DNA from: an uncultured Prevotellaceae bacterium
Lineage (GTDB): Bacteria; Bacteroidota; Bacteroidia; Bacteroidales; Bacteroidaceae
Assembly: GCA_900318815.1 (NCBI GenBank)
Contig: ONMA01000006.1
Span: 1 to 64,000 of the forward strand
Reading direction: 5' to 3'
Length of the DNA: 64,000 nt
In this document: piece after piece, positions 15,499 to 32,027 of the stretch
Layout of the letters: the number at the start of each line of letters is the position of its first letter
How positions within the stretch are numbered: position 1 is the first letter of the stretch
The notes under the pieces: model-generated
What the model was told of the DNA's origin: nothing
What the model saw: the letters and a program-made list of their open reading frames with translations, nothing else
Databases searched by the model: none
Position numbers and translations under genes: made by a program

Positions 15499-16686
15499 TC
15501 AGTACAGGAATCCGAAAAGCCACAAGGGAATCTGGTTTCCCTTGCCAATCTCTGTGTTGTAGCGGGCGTAGATGGTGTCGGGCACATACCTTATTTTATT
15601 ATGGGCCTCTGCGTCGCAGACGCGGAACTTCAGCCGGCCGTCCACCAAGTAGTACGAGTCGCGCCCGTTCTGATTCACCTTGTGATCCTTCCACAAGGTG
15701 TTGACGAAGAACGTCTCCATAGCCGTTTGCTTCACCACATGGATGGGGTAGATGGCATAGAGCAGGTTGGAATTGTGCAGCATGACCTTTGAGGGCTTCT
15801 TGGGGAACGACTCGCCTGGCGGATAGATCATGTTCAGCAGACGGGCGTCGGTCAGATACTTGATGTAGTTCATCACCGTGGCCCTTGACGTCTCAATGTC
15901 GTTGGCCAGCTGCGACACATTGGGAGCCTTTGGCCCATCCTCGGCCAGTTGGTAGAACAGCTTCTTAATCTTCGTCAGGTATTTCAGCTCAATCTGCTTG
16001 ATGAGCAGGATGTCCACCTCGGTCATCATGTTCATCGTCTTGAGCAGGTTCTCCGAGTAGTTGCGGCGTTCCTGGAAGAAGGGGTAGAAGCCGTGATGGA
16101 TGTAGTCCTGAAAGTAACGTCGTGGCGATACCTTCGGCAGGATCTGCTTCACCAGTCGTTCGTGGTTCTCCAGAATCTCGTCCAGGGTGAAAGGCTGGAA
16201 GTTGTTGCCCGTAAGCAGATTGATGAACTCGCGGAACGAGAATCCTCTGAGGTTATACGATTTCACGATGCCGTTCAGTTCGGAGTTCTCGTCCTTCAGT
16301 CGCATCACGCTCGAACCCGTAAACACGATCTTCAGACCCGGATAGAGGTCATAGCAATTCCGCAGTTCCTGCGACCAGTTCTCCTGTTTGAACACCTGGT
16401 CGATGAGCAGCACCCTTCCACCATGATGGTAGAACTCGCCGGCAAAGTCGGCAATGCCTCGTCCCTGGAAATAGAAGTTGTTCATGTTGACGTAAAGACA
16501 TTGGCGGTCGTTCACGTCAAACTTCTCCTTGGCATATTGCAATAAGAAAGTGGTCTTACCTATACCTCGTGTACCCTTGATGCCAATCATGCGGTCGCTC
16601 CAGTCAATCTCATCCATCAAAGTACGACGGACTGGCGCGTTCACATGGTCAACCAGATAGCGATGCGTTCTGAAAAAAGGTTCCAT
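15499..16686 (-). CDS. P-loop ATPase with DUF4143 domain, second copy
   Basis: 395 residues. IKGTRGIGKTTFLLQYA (Walker A, about 36-52), LLIDQVFK (Walker B) and IVFTGSSVMRL (sensor) form the ATPase. The C-terminal part contains a winged-helix-like segment (NVSQLANDIETSRATVMNYI) followed by LLNMIYPPGESFPKKPSKVM and LKFRVCDAEAHNKIRYVPD. It is a distant paralogue of the neighbour at 14089 with the same architecture. Between them, 15283-15498 holds a G/C-rich imperfect palindrome (about 15409-15462) that may act as a terminator. Confidence 0.8.
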   Translation of the reverse strand: MEPFFRTHRYLVDHVNAPVRRTLMDEIDWSDRMIGIKGTRGIGKTTFLLQYAKEKFDVNDRQCLYVNMNNFYFQGRGIADFAGEFYHHGGRVLLIDQVFKQENWSQELRNCYDLYPGLKIVFTGSSVMRLKDENSELNGIVKSYNLRGFSFREFINLLTGNNFQPFTLDEILENHERLVKQILPKVSPRRYFQDYIHHGFYPFFQERRNYSENLLKTMNMMTEVDILLIKQIELKYLTKIKKLFYQLAEDGPKAPNVSQLANDIETSRATVMNYIKYLTDARLLNMIYPPGESFPKKPSKVMLHNSNLLYAIYPIHVVKQTAMETFFVNTLWKDHKVNQNGRDSYYLVDGRLKFRVCDAEAHNKIRYVPDTIYARYNTEIGKGNQIPLWLFGFLY

Positions 16687-16716
16687 TCTTTCTTGATTAT
16701 GTCATTTAATGTGTTG

Positions 16717-16747
16717 CAAAGATAATACTTTTCCTGCAAATTGCAAA
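16717..16747 (-). promoter_or_regulatory. Promoter of the second DUF4143 ATPase
   Basis: Minus-strand TTTG (complement of 16744-16747), 19-bp spacer, TATCTTTG (complement of 16717-16724). It diverges from the antiporter promoter, whose -7 box TATATTTG is at 16831-16838. Confidence 0.7.
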
Positions 16748-16856
16748 CTATAGATTGCAAAAAACGCACAAATTAAATTATTTTTGCATGTTGCATGGCG
16801 AAGTTTGTTGTTTGATTACAAAAAAAACACTATATTTGCATGCAAATCGACAAAAG

Positions 16857-18224
16857 ATGACATTCATCATTGTAATATTGCTTGTACTGGGCTATCTGCT
16901 CATTGCCACCGGACATCTGACCGGTGTCAACAAGTCGGCCATAGCCATGTTCATTGGCACGGTGGGGTGGGTGGTCTACGTTTGCTGGGGCACCGACTTT
17001 GTCATGGACTTGCACCCGGAGGAGTATGCCGTCTTCCTGGATGGCCGACAGGCGACGAGCCAGACAGTCAAGGAGTTTATCCACAGCGAGATATTCCTTT
17101 ATTATGTGGGCCGTGCAGCGGCGATTGTTATGTTCCTGCTGGCCACCATGTCCATTGTAGAGTTGCTTCAGGGCAACGGTTGCTTCGACTTTATCCGCGA
17201 CTGGGTGCGCACCCGCAACTCCCGTCAGTTCATCTGGACGCTGACCCTCTGTACCTTTATCATCTCGGCCAATCTTGACAACCTGACAACGGCCACGATG
17301 ATGCTGGTGGTGATGCACGGCATCGTGCTGTCGCGCCGCCAGCGCATGCTCATTGGCTCGGCCATTGTCATTGCGGCCAATGTGGGCGGCTGCTTCACCG
17401 TGATAGGCGACCCCATCGGGCTTATCCTCTGGGGCGACGGTGCCATTACCGCCTCGCGCTTCTCGGCCTACCTGATGCTGCCGGCCCTCGTGGCCTGGGC
17501 CATTCCCACCGCACTCATCTCGCGCATGCTGCCCGACAGGCTCGACGTGGAGTGGGGGGCACCCTATCGTGGCGACGACACGCGCCTGAACACGTGGCAG
17601 CGATACCTCATGCTGTTCGTGGGCATTGGCGGCCTTTGGTTCATACCCACCTTCCACAACATTACTGGCCTTTCGCCCTTCCTTGGCGCACTCTGTGTGC
17701 TGTCCGTGCTATGGGTGGTGAACGAGGCCGTGAATCGCAAACTGATGCAGGCCGACCAGATGACGGCCCGCCGCATGCCGCAGGCATTGCAGTTCGGCTC
17801 CTTGCAGCAGATGCTCTTCGTCATGGGCATCATGCTGGCTATGGGCGTGATGACCGAGACGGGTGTCCTGGGTGACATATCCTCCTGGCTCACTGCCACC
17901 TTCCGTTCGTCGTGGCTGTTAGGCCTGGGTGCTGCGGTGCTCAGTGCCGTGGTCGACACGTTCACGGTGGCTGTGACCAATATCTCCTTCCATCAGGTAG
18001 GAACAGAAGGCGATTTCGCCATGAACGGCATTTACTGGAGCATCATGGCCTACTGCACCGCCGTGGGCGGATGTCTGCTCACTGTGGGCAGCACCAGTGG
18101 CCTTGCCTTGATGAAGATGGAACACATCCGCCTGGGCTGGTATCTCAAGACCATTGCCCCCAAGGTGTTGGCGGGCATGCTCACGGGTATGGTCATCCTG
18201 TGGATGGAAAACCACTTTTTCTAA
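16857..18224 (+). CDS. nhaD: NhaD-type sodium/proton antiporter
   Basis: 455 residues, about 12 hydrophobic helices. Diagnostic segments are FIISANLDNLTTATMMLVV, NVGGCFTVIGDPIGLILWGD, and AVVDTFTVAVTNISF in the C-terminal half, the conserved Asn/Asp/Thr-rich core of the ion transporter superfamily members of NhaD type. It would exchange cytoplasmic sodium for protons across the inner membrane. The start at 16857 (MTFIIVILLVLGYLL) is chosen because the longer frame from 16755 runs through the promoter (-7 box at 16831). The pfkA gene follows 16 bp after the stop, so the two may be co-transcribed. Confidence 0.85.
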   Translation: MTFIIVILLVLGYLLIATGHLTGVNKSAIAMFIGTVGWVVYVCWGTDFVMDLHPEEYAVFLDGRQATSQTVKEFIHSEIFLYYVGRAAAIVMFLLATMSIVELLQGNGCFDFIRDWVRTRNSRQFIWTLTLCTFIISANLDNLTTATMMLVVMHGIVLSRRQRMLIGSAIVIAANVGGCFTVIGDPIGLILWGDGAITASRFSAYLMLPALVAWAIPTALISRMLPDRLDVEWGAPYRGDDTRLNTWQRYLMLFVGIGGLWFIPTFHNITGLSPFLGALCVLSVLWVVNEAVNRKLMQADQMTARRMPQALQFGSLQQMLFVMGIMLAMGVMTETGVLGDISSWLTATFRSSWLLGLGAAVLSAVVDTFTVAVTNISFHQVGTEGDFAMNGIYWSIMAYCTAVGGCLLTVGSTSGLALMKMEHIRLGWYLKTIAPKVLAGMLTGMVILWMENHFF

Positions 18225-18240
18225 ATAAATACCAATAGCT

Positions 18241-19218
18241 ATGACAAAGATTAAGACCATTGGAATTCTTACCTCCGGCGGCGATGCACCAGGCATGAAC
18301 GCTGCCATTCGTGCCGTGACCCGTGCCGGTATCTACAACGGGTTTAACATCAAGGGCGTGTACCGTGGCTACGACGGACTTATCAAGGGCGAGGTGAAGC
18401 CTTTCACCACTGAGAACGTCAGCGGCATCATCACCCGTGGCGGTACTATCCTGAAGACGGCCCGCTCGAAGGAGTTCATGACACCCGAGGGCATGCAGAA
18501 GGCCTACGAGACCTGCCAGCGTGAGGAGATTGATGCCCTTGTCGTCATTGGCGGCAACGGCTCGCTGACGGGTGCCCGTAACTTCGGCATGGAGTTTGAC
18601 TTCCCCGTTATCGGCCTGCCCGGCACCATCGACAACGACCTCTACGGCACCGACTCTACCATAGGCTACGATACCACGATGAACACCATCATGGAATGCG
18701 TCGACCGCATCCGCGACACGGCCAACTCGCACGAGCGTATCTTCTTCATCGAGGTGATGGGGCGTGATGCCGGTTTTCTGGCGCAGAACTGTGCCATCGC
18801 CTGCGGTGCCGAGGCCGCCATCGTGCCAGAAGAGGTGACCGACGTAGACCAGTTGGCTGCCTTCATGGGTCGTGGTATCCGTAAGTCCAAGAAGTCGTGC
18901 ATCGTCATCGTGTCGGAGAGTCCCAAATGCGGTGCCCTCTACTATGCCGACCGCGTGAAGAATGAGTTCCCTGAGTTCGACGTGCGTGTGTCCATCCTTG
19001 GTCACTTGCAGCGAGGAGGCAGCCCGTCGGCCCGCGACCGCATCCTGGCCAGTTGCACGGGTGTGGGAGCCATCGAGGCCATCATGCAGGGACAGCGTAA
19101 TGTCATGGTGGGCGTGCGCAACAACGACGTGGTCTACGTGCCCTTCTCCGAGTGCATCCGTACTGACAAGCGTTTCGACAAGCGACTGCTTACGGTGCTC
19201 GACGAACTGAGCATCTGA
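18241..19218 (+). CDS. pfkA: 6-phosphofructokinase
   Basis: 325 residues, the normal length for a bacterial PfkA. It phosphorylates fructose 6-phosphate in glycolysis. Motifs: [16 protein letters not shown] (nucleotide loop), GGNGS (residues 104-108), [12 protein letters not shown] (catalytic Asp), [11 protein letters not shown] (substrate binding) and [17 protein letters not shown]. Gly107 in GGNGS and the PGTIDND context suggest the ATP-dependent rather than PPi-dependent form. Asn106 sits where E. coli has Asp103; I believe this occurs in other Bacteroidota but could not check. Confidence 0.95.
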   Translation: MTKIKTIGILTSGGDAPGMNAAIRAVTRAGIYNGFNIKGVYRGYDGLIKGEVKPFTTENVSGIITRGGTILKTARSKEFMTPEGMQKAYETCQREEIDALVVIGGNGSLTGARNFGMEFDFPVIGLPGTIDNDLYGTDSTIGYDTTMNTIMECVDRIRDTANSHERIFFIEVMGRDAGFLAQNCAIACGAEAAIVPEEVTDVDQLAAFMGRGIRKSKKSCIVIVSESPKCGALYYADRVKNEFPEFDVRVSILGHLQRGGSPSARDRILASCTGVGAIEAIMQGQRNVMVGVRNNDVVYVPFSECIRTDKRFDKRLLTVLDELSI

Positions 19219-19351
19219 GTGAGGGCTTGGCATTCTATGGCACGTATGAAGCCTACACCTATTTATTATATATAGATAAGGCATTGATAGTTTTTTTACC
19301 CTCAATTGAAAATTTTTTCATAAATTGTTCGGATATACAGAAAAATATTGT

Positions 19352-19359
19352 TATCTTTG
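19352..19359 (+). promoter_or_regulatory. -7 box of the ATP synthase operon
   Basis: TATCTTTG, 46 bp before the atpD ATG. No TTTG at the ideal distance; a TTG (19325-19327) lies 24 bp upstream. Confidence 0.6.
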
Positions 19360-19393
19360 CGAGCAAAATCATTACTAAAACAGCAAATCTTAA

Positions 19394-20932
<1,539 letters not shown>

Positions 20933-20961
20933 TTGTCAATGACTAATCTCAATTGTCAATT

Positions 20962-21195
20962 ATGTTAAAGCTGAAGATAGTTTCGCCCGAAAGGGTAGAG
21001 TTCACGGGTGAGGTGGAGAGCGTGAAGGTGCCGGGCACTACGGGCAGCTTCGAGATTCTGAACAACCATGCCCCTATCATCTCCACGCTGCAGAAAGGAG
21101 TCGTGGAGTATGATGGCAAGACGCTGCCTATTCTCGGTGGATTTGTCGAGGTGCAGAAGAACGAGGTGTCACTCTGTGTGGAGATAAGCGAATGA
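20962..21195 (+). CDS. atpC: ATP synthase F1 subunit epsilon (short)
   Basis: 77 residues: only the N-terminal beta-sandwich (LKLKIVSPERVEFTGEVESV, TGSFEILNNHAPIISTL). The C-terminal helical hairpin that in other bacteria can inhibit the enzyme is absent, as is usual in Bacteroidota. The preceding 29-bp gap contains two ATTGTCAAT-type repeats. ATG 20962 is preferred to a reading 9 bp longer. The stop overlaps the next start (ATGA). Confidence 0.92.
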   Translation: MLKLKIVSPERVEFTGEVESVKVPGTTGSFEILNNHAPIISTLQKGVVEYDGKTLPILGGFVEVQKNEVSLCVEISE

Positions 21196-21458
21196 CTCCG
21201 TTCATTCTTGCCGCACTGATGTTCGCCGTCCTGGGAGTATCCTACGTGAAGGGCTACGACCTTGTAAAGGCCAAGTCGCCGGGACATCTGCCTCAGTTCT
21301 ACCTCATCATGGCAACGGTGCGTATGCTGCTCGTGCTTACCTTAGTGGGCTGCTACGTACTGAGGACTGAAAACAAGGAGGATGTCGTCCACTTTGTTCT
21401 GGCCTGTTTAGGGATGTATGCCGTGATGATGGTGGTGACGCTCTCGATGAGACATTAA
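21192..21458 (+). CDS. Small membrane protein of the ATP synthase operon (AtpI-like)
   Basis: 88 residues with three predicted transmembrane helices (about 3-17, 37-57, 66-86). It sits between atpC and atpB and overlaps atpC by 4 bp (ATGA), so it is translationally coupled. Bacteroidota ATP synthase operons usually hold a small hydrophobic protein here, sometimes compared with AtpI, which helps assemble the c-ring. The sequence similarity to classical AtpI is not obvious to me; position is the main evidence. Confidence 0.65.
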   Translation: MTPFILAALMFAVLGVSYVKGYDLVKAKSPGHLPQFYLIMATVRMLLVLTLVGCYVLRTENKEDVVHFVLACLGMYAVMMVVTLSMRH

Positions 21459-21488
21459 GAACGAGTTCTTAATTATGAATAATAAACT

Positions 21489-22580
21489 ATGAATTGTATA
21501 CTAAAACGACTGCTCTGCACGGTGCTTGTGCTCATGGCTCTGACGCCTGCGCTGAAGGCGGCTGACTTCTCGGCCAAGGAGGTGGTTCTTGAGCATATCA
21601 AGGACTCGCACGACTGGCACGTGACCGATGTCAAGGATGCTAACGGCGAGACGAGGGCGATAGCCATACCGCTGCCCGTCATCGTCAACAGCTCCACGGG
21701 CTGGCATGTGTTCTGCTCGTCGCAGTTCGAACACCATGCTGCCGCTGACGGGTTGCGCCACGTGAAGGCCGATGCTCCTGCCGACATTCAGGGGCTTGCC
21801 ATTGCCACCGAGGGCGACCTTGCAGGCAAGATTGTCGAGAACGGCGAACCCGTGCTCGACCTCTCCATTACCAAGACTGTGGCCGTGATGTTCATCAACG
21901 TGGCGTTACTGCTCTGCTGCATCTTGCTCAGTGCCCGCTGGTACAAGAAGCACAAGGCATCCGACGCTGCGCCCGGGGGCTTTGTCGGCTTTGTCGAGAT
22001 GCTGGTGATGTATGTGGTGGATGATATTATCAAGCCGGGCGTGGGCAAGGGCTATGAGAAGTATGTGCCCTACCTGCTCACGTGCTTCTTCTTCATCTTC
22101 ACCTGCAATGTGATGGGACTGATACCGTTCCCCCCGGGTTCGGGCAATGTGACTGGCAACATCGCCGTGACGTTCTTTCTGGCCCTCTGCACCTTTGTCG
22201 TGGTGCAGTTCTCGGGCAACAAGCACTATTGGAAGGAAATCTTCTGGCCCGAGGTGCCTGTATTGCTCAAGTGCCCGGTGCCCTTGATGCCTGTCATCGA
22301 GTTTGTGGGAATCTTTACCAAGCCCTTCGCACTGATGATCCGACTTTTTGCCAACATGATGGCCGGCCATGCCATTGCGGTGGCCATGCCCTGCATCATC
22401 TTCCTGGTGGCTTCCATGTCGGCTGGCGTATTCTTCAGCATGAGTGCCGTGAGTGTCATCATGAGTATCTTCATGATGTGCCTCGAGTGTCTGGTGTGCT
22501 TCATCCAGGCCATGGTGTTCACGCTGCTCTCCTCGGTGTTCATCGGTATGGCAAGGGCCGTGCCAGAAGGACACGAGTAA
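21489..22580 (+). CDS. atpB: ATP synthase Fo subunit a
   Basis: 363 residues. The N-terminus has a signal peptide-like segment (LLCTVLVLMALTPALKA) and a ~110-residue extracytoplasmic part found in Bacteroidota a-subunits. The membrane core follows (about 135-360): VMGLIPFPPGSGNVTGNIAV, then KPFALMIRLFANMMAGHAIA containing the essential Arg of the proton path. It forms the proton channel with the c-ring. Confidence 0.95.
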   Translation: MNCILKRLLCTVLVLMALTPALKAADFSAKEVVLEHIKDSHDWHVTDVKDANGETRAIAIPLPVIVNSSTGWHVFCSSQFEHHAAADGLRHVKADAPADIQGLAIATEGDLAGKIVENGEPVLDLSITKTVAVMFINVALLLCCILLSARWYKKHKASDAAPGGFVGFVEMLVMYVVDDIIKPGVGKGYEKYVPYLLTCFFFIFTCNVMGLIPFPPGSGNVTGNIAVTFFLALCTFVVVQFSGNKHYWKEIFWPEVPVLLKCPVPLMPVIEFVGIFTKPFALMIRLFANMMAGHAIAVAMPCIIFLVASMSAGVFFSMSAVSVIMSIFMMCLECLVCFIQAMVFTLLSSVFIGMARAVPEGHE

Positions 22581-22640
22581 ATATGATATAATAAAAATAC
22601 TGAATATTAAATAGTAACAACTTAAAAAAATCAAACAATT

Positions 22641-22877
22641 ATGATTACAACATTATTAGCAGCAGAAGGTGTTGCAAAGTTGGGCGCCGCAGTGGGCGCA
22701 GGTCTCGCAGCCATTGGCGCAGGTATTGGTATTGGTAGAATCGGCGGTTCCGCTATGGATGCCATGGCTCGTCAGCCAGAGGTAATCAGCAAGCTGATGA
22801 CCAACATGATTATCGCAGCTGCCCTTATCGAGGGTGTTGCCCTGTTCGCAGCCGTTATCGCATTCATGTGTCTGTAA
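22641..22877 (+). CDS. atpE: ATP synthase Fo subunit c
   Basis: 78 residues, two transmembrane helices. Helix 1 has the Gly-rich GAGLAAIGAGIGIGRIGG packing motif, the polar loop is ARQPE, and helix 2 carries the ion-binding Glu64 (ALIEGVALFA). Gly65 after the Glu and no Gln in helix 1 argue for protons rather than sodium. The 107-bp gap after it contains only short ATTG/TCAAT-type repeats. Confidence 0.95.
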   Translation: MITTLLAAEGVAKLGAAVGAGLAAIGAGIGIGRIGGSAMDAMARQPEVISKLMTNMIIAAALIEGVALFAAVIAFMCL

Positions 22878-22984
22878 TTGAGAATTGATAATTGGAAATT
22901 GACCATTGGTCATCGGATATGATGAAAATCCAGATGTTCAATAGTCAATAGTCAAGGGTCAATCATTATTAAAGTTCAGCATTT

Positions 22985-23482
22985 ATGGATTTATTGATTC
23001 CGAGTACTGGCCTACTGTTCTGGATGTCGCTGACGTTCCTCGTAGTGCTGTTCATCCTGTGGAAGTTCGGCTTCCCTGTCATCACTAACATGGTGGCAGA
23101 GCGCAAGGCTTTCATCGATGACTCGCTGCGCAAGGCTCATGAGGCAAACGAGCGACTGGCCAATATACAGAAAGAAGGTGAATCCATCTTGCAGGAAGCG
23201 CGTGAGAAGCAAGCCCAGATACTGAAGGAGGCTGCCGAGACGCGCGATGCCATCGTAGAGAAAGCTCAGGAAAAGGCAAGACAGGAAGGCTCCCGCCTGC
23301 TCGACGATGCCCGTTTGGCCATCGAGCAGGAGAAGAAGGCCGCCATTGCCGACATCCGCAAGCAGGTAGCTACGCTGAGTGTCGAGATTGCCGAGAAGGT
23401 GCTCAAGCAGAACCTCAAGAGCGACAAGGCACAGATGGACCTCATCAACCGTATGCTGGATGATGCTTCTTTAAATAAATAA
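22985..23482 (+). CDS. atpF: ATP synthase Fo subunit b
   Basis: 165 residues. One N-terminal transmembrane helix (GLLFWMSLTFLVVLFILWKF) and a long charged coiled coil (about 35-155: ERKAFIDDSLRKAHEANERL and QEAREKQAQILKEAAETRD) form the peripheral stalk that holds the F1 head still against the rotor. Confidence 0.93.
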   Translation: MDLLIPSTGLLFWMSLTFLVVLFILWKFGFPVITNMVAERKAFIDDSLRKAHEANERLANIQKEGESILQEAREKQAQILKEAAETRDAIVEKAQEKARQEGSRLLDDARLAIEQEKKAAIADIRKQVATLSVEIAEKVLKQNLKSDKAQMDLINRMLDDASLNK

Positions 23483-23490
23483 GGTTACGT

Positions 23491-24030
23491 ATGGATATAG
23501 GAGTAATTTCGGTTCGCTACGCCAGAGCACTGCTCAAGAGTGCCACTGATGCGAAGATTGAGGACGGTGTGTACCAGCAGATGCAGCTCTTGGCTAAGAG
23601 CTACGTCGAGGTGCCACAGCTCAGGCAGACGATAGACAATCCTATGCTCTCGAAGGAAAAGAAGGAGATGCTCCTGCTCACCGCCTCTGGCGGCAGCGAG
23701 GCATCGCCGCTGACCAAGGCCTTCATTGCACTTGTGCTAAAGGAAGACCGAGAGAACATGATTCAGTTCATGGCAAATTCCTACGTCACTCTCTATCGCA
23801 AGCAAAAGAACGTCATCCGTGGAAAGCTCACCACCGCCGTTGCCGTCAGCCCCGACACGGAGCAGAAAATGCGACGCATGGTGGAAAGCAAGACTCAAGG
23901 TATTGTGGAGTTCGAGGCCGAAGTGAACCCCGACATCGTGGGCGGCTTCGTGCTCGAGTACGACACTTACAGAATGGATGCCAGCGTGCAAAGTAAGCTG
24001 CGCGATATTCTAAATACACTTAAAAAGTAA
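23491..24030 (+). CDS. atpH: ATP synthase F1 subunit delta
   Basis: 179 residues. N-terminal helical domain (VRYARALLKSATDAKIEDGV) and C-terminal strand-helix part (VNPDIVGGFVLEYDTYRMDA), the delta signature. It joins the top of the F1 head to the b stalk. It starts 8 bp after atpF. Confidence 0.93.
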   Translation: MDIGVISVRYARALLKSATDAKIEDGVYQQMQLLAKSYVEVPQLRQTIDNPMLSKEKKEMLLLTASGGSEASPLTKAFIALVLKEDRENMIQFMANSYVTLYRKQKNVIRGKLTTAVAVSPDTEQKMRRMVESKTQGIVEFEAEVNPDIVGGFVLEYDTYRMDASVQSKLRDILNTLKK

Positions 24031-24039
24031 AAATCTAAT

Positions 24040-25623
24040 ATGTCAGATAAAATTAAACCAAGCGAAGTCAGTCAGGTACTGCTCGAGCAACTGAAAGGTA
24101 TCAGCGACGGCACGCAGTTCGACGAGGTGGGTACCGTGCTTCAGGTCTCTGATGGCGTGGCACGTATCTACGGCCTGCGCAATGCTGAGGCCAGTGAGCT
24201 GCTGGAGTTCGAGAATGGCACCATGGCCATTGTGATGAACCTGGAGGAAGACAACGTGGGTTGTGTGCTGCTGGGCCAGACGTCAGGCATTAAGGAAGGC
24301 ATGGTGGTGAAGCGCACGCGCCGCATCGCCAGCATCCGCGTGAACGACAACATGCTGGGCCGCGTCATCAACCCCCTGGGTCAGGCCATCGATGGCAAGG
24401 GCGACATTGACCTGAAGAACTCGTTCGAGATGCCGCTGGACCGCAAGGCGCCAGGCGTAATCTATCGTCAGCCGGTGAAGGAGCCGCTGCAGACGGGCCT
24501 GAAGGCTGTCGACTCCATGATTCCCATCGGACGTGGTCAGCGCGAGCTTATCATTGGCGACCGTCAGACGGGTAAGACTGCCATCGCTGTCGATACTATT
24601 ATTAATCAGAAGAGTTTCTACGAGGCTGGCAAGCCTGTGTATTGCATCTACGTGGCTATCGGCCAGAAGGCTTCTACCGTGGCTGCCCTGGTGCAGACCC
24701 TCAAGGAGCATGGCGCACTGCCCTATACCATTGTCGTGGCCGCCACCGCTGCCGACCCGGCTGCCATGCAGTACTATGCTCCCTTTGCAGGTGCTGCCAT
24801 TGGCGAGTACTTCCGCGACCGCGGCTTACCCGCCCTCGTGGTTTATGACGACCTGTCGAAGCAGGCTGTGGCCTATCGTGAGGTTTCGCTGATTCTGCGC
24901 CGTCCCTCTGGTCGTGAGGCGTATCCCGGCGACGTGTTCTATCTGCACAGCCGCTTACTGGAGCGTGCTGCCAAGATTAATGAGCAGCAGGAGGTGGCCG
25001 AACAGATGAACGACCTGCCCGAGTGCATGAAGGGACATGTGCGGGGCGGCGGCTCGCTCACGGCTCTGCCCATCATTGAGACTCAGGCTGGCGACGTGTC
25101 GGCTTACATCCCGACCAACGTGATTTCCATTACCGACGGTCAGATATTCCTCGAGAGCGACCTCTTCAACCAGGGCTTCCGTCCTGCCATCAACGTAGGT
25201 ATCTCGGTGTCGCGTGTGGGTGGCTCGGCTCAGATCAAGTCCATGAAGAAGGTGGCTGGTACGCTGAAGATCGACCAGGCACAGTATCGTGAGCTCGAGG
25301 CCTTCTCGAAGTTCTCGTCGGATATGGATGCCGTGACAGCCATGACGCTCGACCGTGGTCGTAAGAACAACCAGCTGCTTATCCAGCCGCAGTACAGCCC
25401 GATGCCCGTAGGCGAACAGATAGCCATCCTCTATTGCGGTGTGCATGGCTTGATGCGTCAGGTGCCCATCGACAAGGTGCGTCAGTGTCAGGATCAGTTC
25501 CTCGACAAGCTGCGCACGGCTCACCCCGAGGTGATTGCCACGCTGGCCAGCGGCAAGATCGACGAAGAGGCAACGGGCAAGGTGGAAGCCGTCATGGCCG
25601 ACATTGCCGGTACTTTCAAGTAG
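24040..25623 (+). CDS. atpA: ATP synthase F1 subunit alpha
   Basis: 527 residues. Non-catalytic nucleotide-binding subunit of the F1 head. Walker [18 protein letters not shown] (about residue 173), the [16 protein letters not shown]alker B region and the signature [20 protein letters not shown] are intact. Length matches the family. It starts 9 bp after atpH. Confidence 0.97.
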   Translation: MSDKIKPSEVSQVLLEQLKGISDGTQFDEVGTVLQVSDGVARIYGLRNAEASELLEFENGTMAIVMNLEEDNVGCVLLGQTSGIKEGMVVKRTRRIASIRVNDNMLGRVINPLGQAIDGKGDIDLKNSFEMPLDRKAPGVIYRQPVKEPLQTGLKAVDSMIPIGRGQRELIIGDRQTGKTAIAVDTIINQKSFYEAGKPVYCIYVAIGQKASTVAALVQTLKEHGALPYTIVVAATAADPAAMQYYAPFAGAAIGEYFRDRGLPALVVYDDLSKQAVAYREVSLILRRPSGREAYPGDVFYLHSRLLERAAKINEQQEVAEQMNDLPECMKGHVRGGGSLTALPIIETQAGDVSAYIPTNVISITDGQIFLESDLFNQGFRPAINVGISVSRVGGSAQIKSMKKVAGTLKIDQAQYRELEAFSKFSSDMDAVTAMTLDRGRKNNQLLIQPQYSPMPVGEQIAILYCGVHGLMRQVPIDKVRQCQDQFLDKLRTAHPEVIATLASGKIDEEATGKVEAVMADIAGTFK

Positions 25624-25650
25624 GATTAGGAATATAAAAGCATAAAAAGA

Positions 25651-26619
25651 ATGCCATCATTAAAAGAAATTAAAGGCCGTATCGCATCGGTCAACAGCAC
25701 GCGGAAAATCACCTCGGCCATGAAGATGGTGGCTTCGTCGAAGCTGCATCATGCCCAGGTGGCCATCCAGAACATGCTGCCCTACGAGACCATGCTTGAG
25801 CATATTCTAAAGTCCTTCTTAGCGGCAGAGGCTGAGGCGCAGACCATCTATGACCAGGAGCGGCCCGTGAAGCGCGTGGCCTTGGTCGTGTTCTCCAGCA
25901 ACTCTTCGCTCTGCGGCGGCTTCAACTCGAACGTCATCAAGGTGATGATGAACGCGGTGAAAGGACTGTCGGAAGAGCTTGGTCCCGAGAATGTGGAGGT
26001 CTATCCTATAGGTCGTAAGGTGGCAGAGAAAGCACGCAAGCTGGGTTATCAGGTGAAGTGCGATCTGAACGAGCTGATTGATCATCCCAACGTGAAGCAG
26101 TGCATCGACTTGGCCGTGGAGCTGGGTTCGCGCTTCGCCAACGGGGAGATCGACAAGGTGGAGATTATCTATCATCACTTCAAGAGTGCCGGTTCGCAGA
26201 TACTGATGAGTAAGACTTTCCTGCCCATCGACGTGGAGAGTGAGTTGGAGCGTGACCATGAGCGCGACCTCACCTCGAATGTTATCACGAAGAAAGCGCA
26301 GGATTATCTGAAGAAGAACCGGCGCAAGCGCGAGGTGGCAGAGGATGAGGTGCGTCCGCTAAACGACAACTTCATCGTTGAGCCGGATATGGATACCGTC
26401 CTGTCGCAGCTCCTTCCCAAGCTGGCCCATCTGATGCTTTACACCGCCTTGCTCGACAGTGTGGCTTCCGAGCATGCAGCCCGTATGGTGGCTATGCAGA
26501 CGGCTACGGACAATGCCGATGAGCTGTTGCGCCAGCTGAACCTGCAGTACAACAAGAGCCGCCAGCAGGCCATTACCTCTGAGCTGCTCGACATCGTGGG
26601 CGGCTCCGTGAACAACTAA
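25651..26619 (+). CDS. atpG: ATP synthase F1 subunit gamma
   Basis: 322 residues. The central rotor shaft: N-terminal helix IASVNSTRKITSAMKMVASS and C-terminal helix ASEHAARMVAMQTATDNADE are the two coiled-coil halves. An insertion with several Lys/Arg residues (KKNRRKREVAEDEVRPLN) makes it ~30 residues longer than the E. coli protein, as usual in Bacteroidota. It is the last gene of the operon and is followed by a strong terminator. Confidence 0.96.
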   Translation: MPSLKEIKGRIASVNSTRKITSAMKMVASSKLHHAQVAIQNMLPYETMLEHILKSFLAAEAEAQTIYDQERPVKRVALVVFSSNSSLCGGFNSNVIKVMMNAVKGLSEELGPENVEVYPIGRKVAEKARKLGYQVKCDLNELIDHPNVKQCIDLAVELGSRFANGEIDKVEIIYHHFKSAGSQILMSKTFLPIDVESELERDHERDLTSNVITKKAQDYLKKNRRKREVAEDEVRPLNDNFIVEPDMDTVLSQLLPKLAHLMLYTALLDSVASEHAARMVAMQTATDNADELLRQLNLQYNKSRQQAITSELLDIVGGSVNN

Positions 26620-26640
26620 GCCTTGCTTTCTGCGTAAACA

Positions 26641-26679
26641 AAAAGAGATGCACCCTCGCTTGGGGGTGCATCTCTTTTT
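26641..26679. terminator. Bidirectional terminator between atpG and the GH2 gene
   Basis: A 15-bp perfect stem (26641-26655 with 26664-26678) is flanked by A and T runs on both sides, so it serves the plus-strand ATP synthase operon and the convergent minus-strand GH2 gene. Confidence 0.92.
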
Positions 26680-26686
26680 GCGTGGT

Positions 26687-31797
<5,111 letters not shown>

Positions 31798-32027
31798 GTA
31801 TGCTGTACTTAAATAATACGGTTTATATAATCAATGTGCAAAATTAGCCATAAATTCTTGAATGTGCAAATAAATGCGTTTTTTTTAGAGTCTGTTTTCG
31901 ATAACAGACCCGCTAATCTGCTAAATTTATGTAAATACAACCTCAAATCTACAGTTTTTCGCCAATTCTTACAAGAAATTGATAATAATTCACTATCTTT
32001 GCAGAAGATAAAATTAAAAAAATACAG

